DNA from: Ceratorhiza oryzae-sativae
Taxonomy: Eukaryota > Basidiomycota > Agaricomycetes > Cantharellales > Ceratobasidiaceae
Direction of reading: 5' to 3'
DNA length: 64,000 nucleotides
Assembly (NCBI GenBank): GCA_030998015.1
Contig: JARWMV010000245.1
Location: forward strand, 868,001 to 932,000
Under the pieces are notes generated by a model that saw only the letters and a program-made list of their open reading frames with translations, did no database searches and had not been told where the DNA came from. The translations under genes were made by a program, and so were the position numbers. Numbering within the stretch: position 1 is the first letter of the stretch; every line of letters starts with the position of its first letter. This document shows, piece by piece, positions 44,824-55,448 of this stretch.

Positions 44824-44859
44824 CTCTCCGGTCACGTGGTCGTAAACAGCAGCGACTGG
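44824..44859. promoter_or_regulatory. 36-bp divergent start region with an E-box
   Basis: Only 36 bases separate the minus-strand ATG of the deubiquitinase from the plus-strand ATG of the AT-hook gene. CACGTG (TCACGTGG) lies at 44833-44838, near the middle. Both transcripts must start inside or beyond the neighbour's coding region, so their 5' ends should overlap. Confidence 0.5.
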
Positions 44860-47774
44860 ATGTTCTACTTGCCTCCCACATCCATTGCTCTACAGTCTAG
44901 TCAATCTTCGGCAATCGACTGGCATACAGACGCCCAGGATTTGAGTTTTATACATTTGCTGACCTGCTGTTCGATGTATGTCTATTTTATTCTTTTCGTC
45001 ACCACTAATCTCAATGTATTCCATTTGTTTTCAGCCACCACTGAGGATTGACCAACCGTCGTTTGATTTCGACGCGCTCGCCGACCTTCCGTTTACGGGG
45101 TATCGCAATACTATCGCGAACCATATGGCCGCGCTTCCGAATCTCGCGTCTGGGCCTACCATGAATCACCAAACACTGCACGAGGACCACCATCACCTCG
45201 CGAGCCAAACAGTGACGCGAGAAATATTCGAGGTGCTCTCCCAAGTGTCAGGGAAAGCGGAGGCCGCGACTGATGATACACCTATGGCTCTTGAATCCGC
45301 ATATCAACCGGATGTCACCGTACCAGAGGTCACGTCTATGCAAGCCCTCGAGGTGGATCATATTCATGCCGTCGCTCCCGTGCCGAACGTACATGAATAC
45401 ATTACCTTCAACGACCCTGGGGGAGAATACAATGTTTGTGTGTCTCCTACCCATAGTAGACGATTGACCAAACTCCTTGACCTTTTAGACTATCGAGGAA
45501 GCCCAACATATGCTCAACGAAGACAACGGTGCAGGCCTCACCAAACACTCGGCACCCGATACCACAGCAGCTATGGCAACGGACTCCAACTCAGGGGATG
45601 CTGCAACCTATCCAGAGGGTACAAACATCGATTCTGAGGCCGAGCGAGGGCCAAATGCTATCGATACGGAGCAAGCTCCCATAGTTCCGGTCATCGAGCA
45701 TGCGCAACCGGTAATTGAACCATCTCAACGCGTGGACAACGAATCTGTTCCTGTCCCGCTCTACCACGACGACTCTACGTTTGCTATGCCAGACGACGCA
45801 ATATCAACTCCCGCGCCTGAGGGCATAAAATTAAACGATTCAGTGGAGCGGACGCCCAAAGAAGCTGCTCCGACTGTCAAAGAACGACTCGAAATGGCAG
45901 AGCCCGAGACCACTCCTGCGGAAACTGCAGCAGATCTTTCCGAGGCCAGAACATTACACCTCAAACACATCCAGGTGGTCGAGTCTAGCGAGCTGACTGA
46001 GGCTCAAACCATAGGCGCGAACGATGGGATGCCCAGGCCAGTCGAAATCATGGTCGAAAGCACCGCTGTTGCAGAAGAGGGGTCACTTGCGATTGTAACA
46101 GAGGATCAGTCGACTCTACCGTCAATGGACGTCGAGCCCATCTCCACTATTAGTACCGAATTCGCCATTGAGAATGACCCGGTGCTGGAGGCGGAGGCCA
46201 CGCCTATCGCTGAAGACATTTCTGCCCTATTGATCCCCCAGCCGAGCCTGATCCAGCACCTCTCGAGGTGGAAGCTTTCGTGACCACGACCACGACAGTT
46301 ACAACCGTCGTACACACAGAACCTGAACCTGAAACTGAACAGCCCGGCTTAGGCGCTGAAACGGATACGGAAGCTGATGTTGGCGATGACCAAGCAGAGC
46401 ACACGAGGCGTGCGGAACAAACACGACTTGAACAGATTGTTGAGGACGCGACGATGCAGCAAGCCGACACGGATGCGCCAGAAACGAGACAGGAACAATC
46501 CAACCCCGAGGCTCCCGCCACAAACACAGCCACAGCGTCTCTCGAAGTAGAACAAGGTCTGGAGGTGACAGCTGGAGCAACCGATTCCTTGGTTGTTTCT
46601 GAACCGACCCTCAATCAGCCCAACGGCGAATCGAGCGCTGCTGCACTACAATATTCTATCGCTCTTGACACACCGCGGGTCGCTTCTCCCCCCAAGATGA
46701 TTGACAGGTCGAAAGTGCGTCGTATGATGTTTTCAGATATCACGTCAATATTGATAGCAATTGTTTGTAGTCACCCGAGTGGCAAGGGTTTGCGGCGTTG
46801 GGCCAAGAGACCGATCCCAGTTCCCCCGAACCCGCCGATCATAGCTGTAAGTTGTTTACCACGTATGGCCTTGTCGAAAATTTCCTGATGAAATTACGCT
46901 ATTCCATCTGAACAGCGGACGCTCACGAGGAGTCTCCTGGTGATCCGGAAACCAAGGACGCCAGCACTCATCTAACTCGCAAGCGCAGGCTCATCATGGA
47001 AGTTGTTATTCCGGTTCCGAGCAAAAGGAAGGGCAAGGCCAAAGCGGAAAACGTTGAATCATCTGGGAAAGCGACGCGCGGCCGTCCCAAGTCTAGGCCA
47101 ACCGTTGCTGCTCGATTGACCTCGACTTCAAAGTCGACAGCTCGTTCGCGATCATCAACGCGCCGAAAACCGACCTCCGTTTCGTTGAGCTCAGCTCATC
47201 GTAGCTCAGCTGAGTCTACTCCTGAGAAGGGCTCCGTTATGCAGACTCACGGGCGGGACTATCGCCGCCCGTTAAACACCTACTCGCAAAAAGTCAAGAA
47301 ACTGACGAAGCCCGCGGCGACCAGGCATATAGCCCGTTCGGCGAAAGTCGAAGTTGTCCTACAGAAACGACCTGGTCTCCTAAGGCGGACTGGAAGTATT
47401 CCTAGCGGCAACGTAAGTTCCTTCTCCGCCCCTCCCACGATCCTAGAAAACCAATGCGTTTGTCCAAGAATGTGAAATTCGCGCCGAACACAAGAACGGG
47501 CAAAAAACGAAAAGCAGAAAGTGAGCTCGAAGATGAGCCCGACCTACAATTCCCAAAATCGGAGGCAGATGCCGAAGAATATGAAGATGTCGAAGAAAAT
47601 GAAGAACCCGAATCTGAGCCCGAGCCTAAACTCAAAACCAAACAAGCGTCCAAAGTTAGCCCGAGTAAACCTGCCAAACGGCCGCGTCGGTCACTCGATG
47701 CTCGTAAACCTCCCACAAAACTTCCAGAGGTGCTAACCGGTGGACGGCCAAAGAAACGACGCGTTCGTCGATAG
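44860..47774 (+). CDS. Unrecognised acidic nuclear protein with AT-hooks
   Basis: Start at 44860 gives MFYLPPTSIALQ and SSAIDWHTDAQD; the reading then continues FEFYTFADLLFDPPLRIDQP if one T is restored at 44940. Next is FDFDALADLPFTGYRNTIAN. After a 55-base intron (ending 45489) TIEEAQHMLNEDN begins a long acidic, Thr/Glu/Pro-rich disordered section of several hundred residues. The C-terminal third is basic and Ser-rich with KATRGRPKSRPT, a canonical AT-hook (RGRP core). A second AT-hook-like GGRPKKRRVRR sits at the very end, and an acidic run (DAEEYEDVEENEEP) precedes it. The protein is probably a chromatin or DNA minor-groove binder, which is inference from the AT-hooks. I do not recognise a family. 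Another possible one-base break lies at 46235-46239. Confidence 0.65.
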
Positions 47775-48099
47775 GCTTGATGTAGGTCCATCCGAGTTTC
47801 ATGGACTCTTCTGATAGCCCGGACATTTGATTGACTGAACCTGTGTGCGCTGTCTATTCTCAATTGAGTTTTCAACAGTTCTTTTTTCGTATTCCTTGAT
47901 CTCCATTCCCGTGTACTAGCCCAGATTCATAATTCATTTGTATATGTTCGTGTTTTGCATAGGTTCGTTCAATCTGCATGGGCGACGCAAAGTGAGTTCG
48001 CGTCGGGTCTCAATCGTTCAAGGTAAAACATATGTAAATTTGTACATAGCGACGAAATAAGTACACTGTGGTACACAGAGCATTAGAGAATATGTGATA
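47775..48099. other. Convergent intergenic region between the AT-hook gene and sedolisin
   Basis: 325 bp, T-rich near 47870-47950, with no gene; two 3' ends meet here. Confidence 0.4.
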
Positions 48100-50451
48100 T
48101 TACGGCGCTACGATCTGCTTAAGCTTGCCAAAGTTAGGAGTGCCGAGGCCAGTTACCGGGTCCCAACCAGCAGTGGCGTTGAAGCCAGGAGTATTACTGG
48201 GAACACGATGAGTAATTTATTGGAACAAACCGTAACGAAAACATACCAGCCTGGGTTATTCCCGTGGGTAATATCGTTCAGACCTAATCGTCCGAGAGTG
48301 TACAGTAAGGGGTTCTATAAAGATGCAACAGTATCAGTACTACACAGTATCGAACCCTGTGCGTTCCAACTGACCAAGAATCCTAGCGGAGGGAGATTTT
48401 TGGCTAATCGGGCGTCGTTCAAAAGTGCGATTATACCTGCGACGGTGGGGGCAGAAGCAGACGTTCCACCAATGGCATAATCCGTTCCACCAACGATGAC
48501 GTGGAAGCGAGAGCCTTGAGCGGCAATGTCAGGGTACGCGCGTCCTTTGGGATTGTAGAGGCCATTGTATGTTTTGCCGAGCTGATGTAAGTGTTAACCA
48601 GAAGCCGCAAGCACCAGTAAGCGGCCTCACCTTCTTGAGATAGAGCGAGACGTCGATAGCTTGGTAAAGAGGCGCGTCGAACTAAAGCTTATATGAGTGT
48701 ACTAATTTGAGTACGGCTCGAGAGCATCCTACATAGTCAGAGAATCCTCCACCGCTGAACCCAACAGCGACCTCAGGGACGTAATGAGTACCTCCAACTG
48801 CAGTTACGCTGAGAAGCAATCGTTAATCGGAAGCTGAAAATGCGTTCAGTCAAACAAACATACTATGGGCAAGAAGCAGGGAACGCTGGGAGGAACTTTG
48901 GCTTCTTTGTGTCAACAGATACGCATGATGTCGAATTGGTGGCCTATGAAACAAGTAAAAATTAGCAGATTGGCTCTCGCTGTGAGCAGCGTGCCCATAC
49001 CTGACCGTCTCCGACGCCGCCATCTCCGCTTGAGAACAAGAACGATACACCCTGTGCGCCAAGCTGGGCGAACATACCGCATACACGCTTAGCATACTCT
49101 TTTGGGACACTTTGTTCTTCGTCGCCATATGAAGTAGAGATTGTCTGGGGTACCTCGCCTTTCGGTTTCGCCAGAAGATATTGTAAGAACTCAAGGTAAG
49201 GCTCAGAGTTATTCTCTGGGGTCCCAGTGGTATTGATGTGAGGCGGGCGCCCGGCGGTGGTGTAGTAGATGTTTTGAACGGGGTAGCTAATCCCACCTGC
49301 GTACTGGACATCAAGTTGAGCCTCGCCGCCTGTTGTATGGTCCATTTAGTCCGTTGGAATTGAGAACACACGCATTTGATCTTACCGGCTTCATCGGGGC
49401 TCTGGGGGTTGATACCCCCATTGATGGACTCAACCGTAAAGTTGGAGCCAACAGCTTTGGGATAGTACTTTTTGTAAAAGGTTTGAAGGTCGGCGAAGTT
49501 GGCAAACTCCTCAAGATAACCGGCTATCCCAAGGCGGTTGTCTTTGACTTTAGCAGTGTAGTTTCCTAAGTAAACCAAGTGTAAGTATCAAAAGTGAAGA
49601 CAGCGGGTCGACTTACCAATGTTGTAGATTGCTTGTAGGCATGAGATAGTGATGGTGTTATTACACGACGCCTCCGGAATTGGGGCAGCAACAGCTTTGC
49701 TTTTTGGATATTCCTCATAATGGAATGTTACCTTGTTCCTACGCGGACTCCCAAACATAGTTGTCGGGGTGACAAGGTGAACTTTTAGAGAGCCAAATGT
49801 CAGAAACAGACCCTAGCGTCTTGTAGAGTACCTACTGTGCGCATGTAGTGTTTCCGGAATGGAGTATTCCATGGTCCGGATAATCCTTTCTCCAGTCTCG
49901 GAGTGTTCCCAGATGCCATATTCAGTGCTCAACATTTCTTCCGCTTTGGAGACCGGAAGAATGATAGTCACCCAGTCACGAGCTGGGGAGCGTTCAAGCG
50001 TCGAAGGCTCAAAGCCATGGGATGCGAGCCAATCGTCTACGGACGACAAAGAACTTGCAACCGGAGGTCATAAAAACGGCGAGCCGGATTGGAGACCAAA
50101 AACTAACTTTGGGTGAGGTGCAACGAGCGCATTTACCTCTTCAGGAGAGAGATGTTGTCCGTACCGAGCATGATGGGGGTCGCTCACCGCATATAGCTCA
50201 CGTTCAAGCTCAGCAAAGCTGAAAAATAAAATAAAATCTGCAACTCAGTCAAGAGAAAATTCATGAACATACTTGGGCTGTGGGAGAGCAATGCGGAGCT
50301 TGAGAGGATATCCAGAGGGGGGCTTGGCGTGGAACCTCCAACCGCGAGGTACCTCCACCAGGCGCTCTTTTAATACATGGGCTCCGAAAGACGTCGCAGC
50401 AACACTTTGCACGGTGACAAGTGCTAAACCGATGAATCGGAGAGACCACAT
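48100..50451 (-). CDS. Secreted sedolisin (S53 tripeptidyl peptidase)
   Basis: Acid serine-carboxyl peptidase that releases tripeptides from protein N-termini. Start at 50451 gives a signal peptide, MWSLRFIGLALVTVQSVAAT. The activation pro-domain follows (LVEVPRGWRFHAKPPSGYPL, SFAELERELYAVSDPHHARY, HLSPEEV). The catalytic domain has CLQAIYNI, LGIAGYLEEFANFADLQTFY, the Glu/Asp pair in GGEAQLDVQYAGGISYP, and FLFSSGDGGVGDG with the oxyanion Asp. The serine motif is GGTSASAPTVAGIIALL; HGNNPG with GWDPVTGLGTPNF (the calcium site) follows. The Ser-Glu-Asp set is complete and the length fits the family. About nine introns. Extracellular protein digestion at low pH is the expected role. Confidence 0.9.
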
Positions 50452-50494
50452 ATGGGCACAGTCGATACGGGGTTAAGTGACCCATTGCCTGGAG

Positions 50495-50502
50495 TATTTA
50501 TA
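50495..50502 (-). promoter_or_regulatory. TATA box of the sedolisin gene
   Basis: The minus strand reads TATAAATA, 44 bases upstream of the start codon at 50451. It fits a TATA-driven, inducible secreted-protease gene. Confidence 0.5.
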
Positions 50503-51005
50503 GGTATTCGTTTTTGCTGCGCGTTGTAATTGTAGCCGATGGCGACATGTGGGGAGGCAACTTGCACATGGGTCTTGTCTCGCGAGGTGCTTCGAGCGCC
50601 AATGGAAGAAGCTTGGAAGCTCAGCACATCCTGGAATAGTGTGACACCATGCTGACTTATTGGGTTGTTGCAGCTTCTCCAGATATCGACTGAGCGCATG
50701 GTTTATATCGATGAGGTTCGGGCGAATCTGAAAAGAATTCAATTTCATAGGAAAGCTTGATACCATGCGATCTGGCTTTTCACGTAGTAAAAGTGTAAGT
50801 TCAGAGGCAGTGTGGATGCAAAAACTCGTGAAAGCTGTCACGTTTGAAAATATGGCAGCCATAGCGAATAACCTAAATTATGAGCAAATGGTTCTACAGG
50901 ATATCTCATCGTATCGAGGCCGGACTAATACTACTTGACAGATCAAGGCATTGTATACATTCACGGTTTCCATGCTCTGTGTTCGGCCATGGTTCCCGAC
51001 CATGG
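50503..51005. other. Intergenic region upstream of sedolisin
   Basis: Upstream promoter of the sedolisin gene and 3' flank of CHMP1. An open frame on the minus strand at 50473-50862 is not convincing. Confidence 0.35.
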
Positions 51006-51878
51006 TCATGTTGCGGGCCGTAGCGCTCTTAGACGCTCGGCAAGCTGATCATCTTCCTCCCGAACCGCGCTCTTTCCTTCTTTAACCCCAAGATCTGCTA
51101 CCTTCCCTGCGAGGTTGGGTTCCATGTTCTGTTCGAGTTCAATGTTGGCCTCGTCCGCCATTTGAGACATTAGCTGGTCTATCTGGTCCTGAGGTGTAGA
51201 AACTACGATATCGTCAATACACTAGAGTTAACGCATATCTTGGATTACGCACCAGCGGTCGTAGACTGCATGGTGTCCTCCATGTACGAGGTTTGTACGT
51301 CTAGATCGGCGAACTGTGATTCAAACTTGTCCATTACGAGAGAAATCTATGAATCAAAATGGGTTAGTTGTTCAATCGCGCCCAAGCTTCAACTTACCCG
51401 TTCCAAGTTCATACTCTCCACGGCCTTGTCCATACTTTTCACCACCGCAGTCATATTCCCTGTGACCTGCCTCATCGTTACCGCAGTCTCGACCCTCGAG
51501 GCAACAGCATCGATTCGACTTGCAAGTCGCAACAGATTTAGCGATTCGTTCTTCTTCCTGATCGCATTGGATGCGTAGATTCGTGCGCCATCCGTGTTAC
51601 CTTGTTGAAGAGCCTGGGAAAGTAGTCAGAACCGAGCCACGAGCGTGTGGTGCCAACGCAGACCTTCTTCAGCTTGGCCTTTTCTGTATTCTCATCTTTT
51701 TGGGCTTTCTTTGACTGACGGTTGAGAGTCTTGGCCGTAAACTATGCAAGATGTTAGTAGATTGATATATGTACGTTCCGTAATGACATCACCTTGAGCT
51801 GGAATAGGCTTTCTAAGCTGTATGATTAGTTATATCCTTTGAAGTTATGTAATTTGACTTACTTTCAAGGTTACTCAT
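51006..51878 (-). CDS. DID2: ESCRT-III protein CHMP1 (Did2/Vps46)
   Basis: Late ESCRT-III component that recruits Vps4 and Vta1 at endosomes for filament disassembly in multivesicular-body sorting. Start at 51878 gives MSNLES then [20 protein letters not shown]. It continues [60 protein letters not shown] and [20 protein letters not shown], the helical core. [20 protein letters not shown] follows. The C-terminal MIT-interacting motif is [12 protein letters not shown], close to the end RPAT. About 200 residues and five exons, typical of the family. It is divergent from the C9orf78-like gene with 208 bp between starts. Confidence 0.94.
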
Positions 51879-52086
51879 GCTGAGAGGTCAAGTGTTTGCT
51901 CGTTAAACGACAAGTGGTGGGTGGTGGTGAGGTAGTGTGAGGTGCCTGTAATTGGATTCCGAAAACGCCCAAGAGCTGCGGCGCTTATCCGGCTCACAGC
52001 CTTAGCCACCACGTCTAGTGCCTAGGTTTTCCGAACCACCTCCGACAAAAAACCTGGGGAATTCATCTAACTTTACGCCCCACATG

Positions 52087-53317
52087 TCTGACTCTGAGCA
52101 AAAACCAGTCTTCAAAAAACGTGCCAACAGACCTCAGCCCCGTCAACGACAACCGGAGGACGTGGCAGAAGACGGGCAAACACCACAAGAGACTCGTGAA
52201 GCGTCAGAAGGAGCCGAGGAGGAAAAGCTCTCGTAAGTTGTTCATGCTGCATGCTCAATTGATAATTTTCTGAAGTATGTCTTTAGGGTCGAAGAACTTA
52301 TTGAGCTACGAAAGCTCCGCCGTCAAAAACAAGGCATAGATTCTGCGAAACTCAACGCCGGTGTTACCAAGAAGAAGAAAAGAGAAAAGGAAGAAGAGGA
52401 GAAGTACGGCCTTCAACAGGGCGCTCGAAGGAGAGAGGGTGATGAGTGGGTTCATTCACGAGTTTTCATTATTGAGCATACTCATGTTTGCTTTGCAGTG
52501 ACGAGGACCAAGAGACCGCTCTGGACATAGCCAAAAAGATAGTTAAATCCAACAATTTCACTCAGCAAACCAATAAACTCGACGTAGACAAGCACATGTG
52601 AGATTCGAGCTCTTAGCCACGCCATATGGTACTAATAATACCTAGGATGAAATACATTGAAGAGGAGATGGAAAAACGCCGAGGCAAACCAGCGGGAGGT
52701 TCCTCTGCTGAAGGAAATAGATCAATGGATCCATATGATGAACTTTTCCGTATATCCGAAAAGTACAAACTCGAGAAGAAGAAAGAGGTTGAAGAAGGAA
52801 GCGTTACGAACAGTGCATCCATGCTCGCTGCTATACCAGAGGTCGACCTAGGAATGGAGTGAGTTTACACCAGCCGGTTTGGATCGATTAAATCAACTCG
52901 ATTGTATTTCGCTAGCGCGCGACTAAAGAACATCGAAGAGACGGAAAAGGCAAAGCGAACGGTATCCGAAAACCGGCGAGACAACAAGCCACGGGACGCA
53001 AACGACGAGCGACATCTTGCCGCTGCTCGTTGTCAGTTGCACCTTACTTTACCCTTGCACTTGTATTCTTCTAACTTTTCACAAATAGTCTTCAATCCTC
53101 ATCTCAAGGTTCAATCCGACGCAGATGCGATGCGCAACGCCAAGCTTGAGGCAATGGGTCTACCCCCAGAGATGGATACTCGAGGATACATTAAAGAGCG
53201 GGACAACAGGAGGGATGTTGCTACTGATGAACAGGTCAGCAATATTTTCCGCAACATGCTGGGTCTCTAACTGCCTTCTAGGTCATGGAACGATTCAAAA
53301 AGCGCATGAGAAAATAA
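52087..53317 (+). CDS. C9orf78/HCA59 (Tls1) family spliceosome-associated protein
   Basis: Start at 52087 gives MSDSEQKPVFKKRANRPQPR, a charged disordered head. It continues VEELIELRKLRRQKQGIDSA, GVTKKKKREKEEEEKYGLQ, then MKYIEEEMEKRRG with DPYDELFRISEKYKLEKKKE. SASMLAAIPEVDLGM and ARLKNIEETEKAKRTV follow, then FNPHLKVQSDADAMRNAKLE. The LRKLRR..GID and AAIPEVDLG motifs identify the HCA59/C9orf78 family. Human C9orf78 binds the helicase BRR2 and affects 3' splice-site choice; fission yeast Tls1 works with Brr2 in splicing of shelterin mRNAs. The last short exon, after a 48-base intron, encodes VMERFKKRMRK. Seven exons. Well supported. Confidence 0.88.
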
Positions 53318-53703
53318 ATTACGACTAGTTACCACTTGTTACAGGTCTCAATGTATCATTACCTTTACATTACTCACCTTCAACTCTACCGGCCTATATA
53401 TAGTATCTATGTTGTCTTGTGTAGATATACTAACACTCTCGCAATGCGATTGTCTTGCTGCACAGACATACCTTACACGTCGAAGGGCATGATCAAACAA
53501 CTCTACTGCAATGGCACGATACTCGTCAACACCTAGCACAAGTATCGGCAATAGCAGCAAAGACTCACACGTTTGCACAACCCACCGGGGCGCGTGGTGT
53601 CAATCACACGCAACCCGATGTCCAATGTACGTATACCAGTCACAACTCGGTGTACATTTTTTGCCGGAAAATACAACAACAGATAATCGAGCGCAAAAAA
53701 TGA
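53318..53703. other. Convergent intergenic region between C9orf78-like and eIF4A-III genes
   Basis: 386 bp between two stop codons, with a TATATATA-like stretch near 53395-53405. No gene. Confidence 0.4.
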
Positions 53704-55243
53704 TTAGATAAGTTCCGCAGCGTTGACGGGCATTTCGTCCTGAGTCAAAATTAGAACCGAGAGTTAGTGAGTGGATTAATAAACGTACGATCTGCGTGCT
53801 GTAGTATTGCTCGATATCGCGGAGGATACGTACATCGTCGATTGTGACGAACTGGACGAGATATGAGATTAGGGGAATGGATTCTAAGGGATTCACGCAC
53901 GTTAATAGCAACACCTTTGCGTCCAAAGCGACCGGAGCGACCGATGCGATGGATGTAGTTTTCGCGATTGCTACAGGTAAAATTAGTGAAGATATGCATC
54001 TAATGACATCTTAGAAACTTACGAAGGCAAATCGTAGTTGATTACAAGTGATACTTGTTGTACGTCAATGCCTCGTGCCCAAACGTCGGTTGTGATTAGT
54101 ACACGGCTGTCTCAAAATTAGCAAGGGGAAGCGTTGCATTTAAAAGAAAAAATTCACCTGGAACCGCCACGGAACTCCTGCATGATAGCATCTCGTTCTT
54201 TTTGTACCATGTCACCATGCTATAGCAACGTGTTAGTCTAGAGAAGAACGACGTATTGCAGACTCACCATCGAGGCAACAGTGAAGTTGGCGGCACGCAT
54301 CTTCTCGGTAAGCCACTCCACCTAGAGAAGAGTAAATACCAGCTACAAGCAGAACGGACCAAGATACCAACCTTGCGACGAGTGTTGCAGAAAATGACAG
54401 CCTGGGTAATCGTCAAAGTGTCGTACAAATCGCAGAGAGTGTCAAACTTCCAGTCCTCCTTTTCGACAGCAACGAAGAATTGCTTGATACCTTCAAGCGT
54501 CAGCTCGTCACGCTTGACAAGAATGCGAATCGGGTCGGTCATAAACTTGGTCGTCATCTCCAATACGTCATATGGGAGCGTAGCCGAGAGCACAACCACC
54601 TGGGTAGACGGCGGCAGGTAACGATAAACGTCGTAGATCTGGTCCTTGAAACCCTTGTTCAACAGCTCGTCCGCCTCGTCCAGAACAAGCATTTTGATAT
54701 TACGTGTGCGCAAGTTCCGACGACGAATCATGTCAAACACGCGTCCAGGGGTGCCAGACACGACATGCTGCCCGTGGTCGAGCTTGCGGATATCCTCGCC
54801 AATGGACGTGCCACCGATACAGGCATGGCATTGGACGTTCATGTAGTCGCCGAGGGCAAGAATGACCGACTGTATTTGTGTGGCGAGCTCGCGTGTGGGG
54901 GAAAGGATGAGCGCTTGGGTCTCGCGGAGGGTTGTGTCAATCGACTGAAGGATGGAGATTGAGAACGTCGCGGTTTTTCCTGTTCCGGATTGAGCCTGTG
55001 CAATCACGTCGCGGCCTTTGGTGATGGGCAAGATGGCACGTTGTTGGATGGCAGACGGCTTTTCGAAGTCTGGAAGGCAATGTGAGGGAATAGTTTATGT
55101 GCGAGACTTAAGAACATACTGTACGCGTAGATACCACGCAAGAGGTCCTCCTTTAACCCGAGCTCGTCGAATGTTGACACGACCTTGACTGCTTCTGAGG
55201 ACTCGAAGACTAGCTTCTCGTCGCCGGTGTTGATGTTAGCCAT
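53704..55243 (-). CDS. FAL1: DEAD-box RNA helicase eIF4A-III (Fal1)
   Basis: Core of the exon-junction complex in animals and rRNA-processing factor Fal1 in yeast. Start at 55243 gives [20 protein letters not shown], then [20 protein letters not shown] and [12 protein letters not shown] (Q motif). The helicase motifs follow: AQSGTGKT (I), PTRELA (Ia), [22 protein letters not shown] (Ib), VLDEADELL (II) and LSATLP (III). Then come [17 protein letters not shown] (IV), [20 protein letters not shown] (V) and [15 protein letters not shown] (VI). It ends [21 protein letters not shown] and the wording before motif II separate it from eIF4A itself. Seven or so introns. It is head-to-head with SF3A3 with 205 bp between starts. 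Complete and apparently functional. Confidence 0.94.
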
Positions 55244-55448
55244 TATACTAGCAGCATAGATAATTAGTGTGGTCCGGAACGTCGCAGGGCCGTTGGACTC
55301 ACAGTTATTTACAAGGCAGGGACAGCAAGGTGGTGGTGGAGGTGAGGCAAAAACCGACTAGCGCTTGGGCCAAGCAGGAAAGAATAACGTAAGCAAACGT
55401 CCAGCACACCTGAACTCCCAACCTAGCCACCTGCTCGCTACCACCACC

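Noticed and set aside
50473..50862. 129-residue minus-strand frame upstream of sedolisin
   Set aside because: It covers the TATA box and leader of the sedolisin gene and has no recognisable motif.
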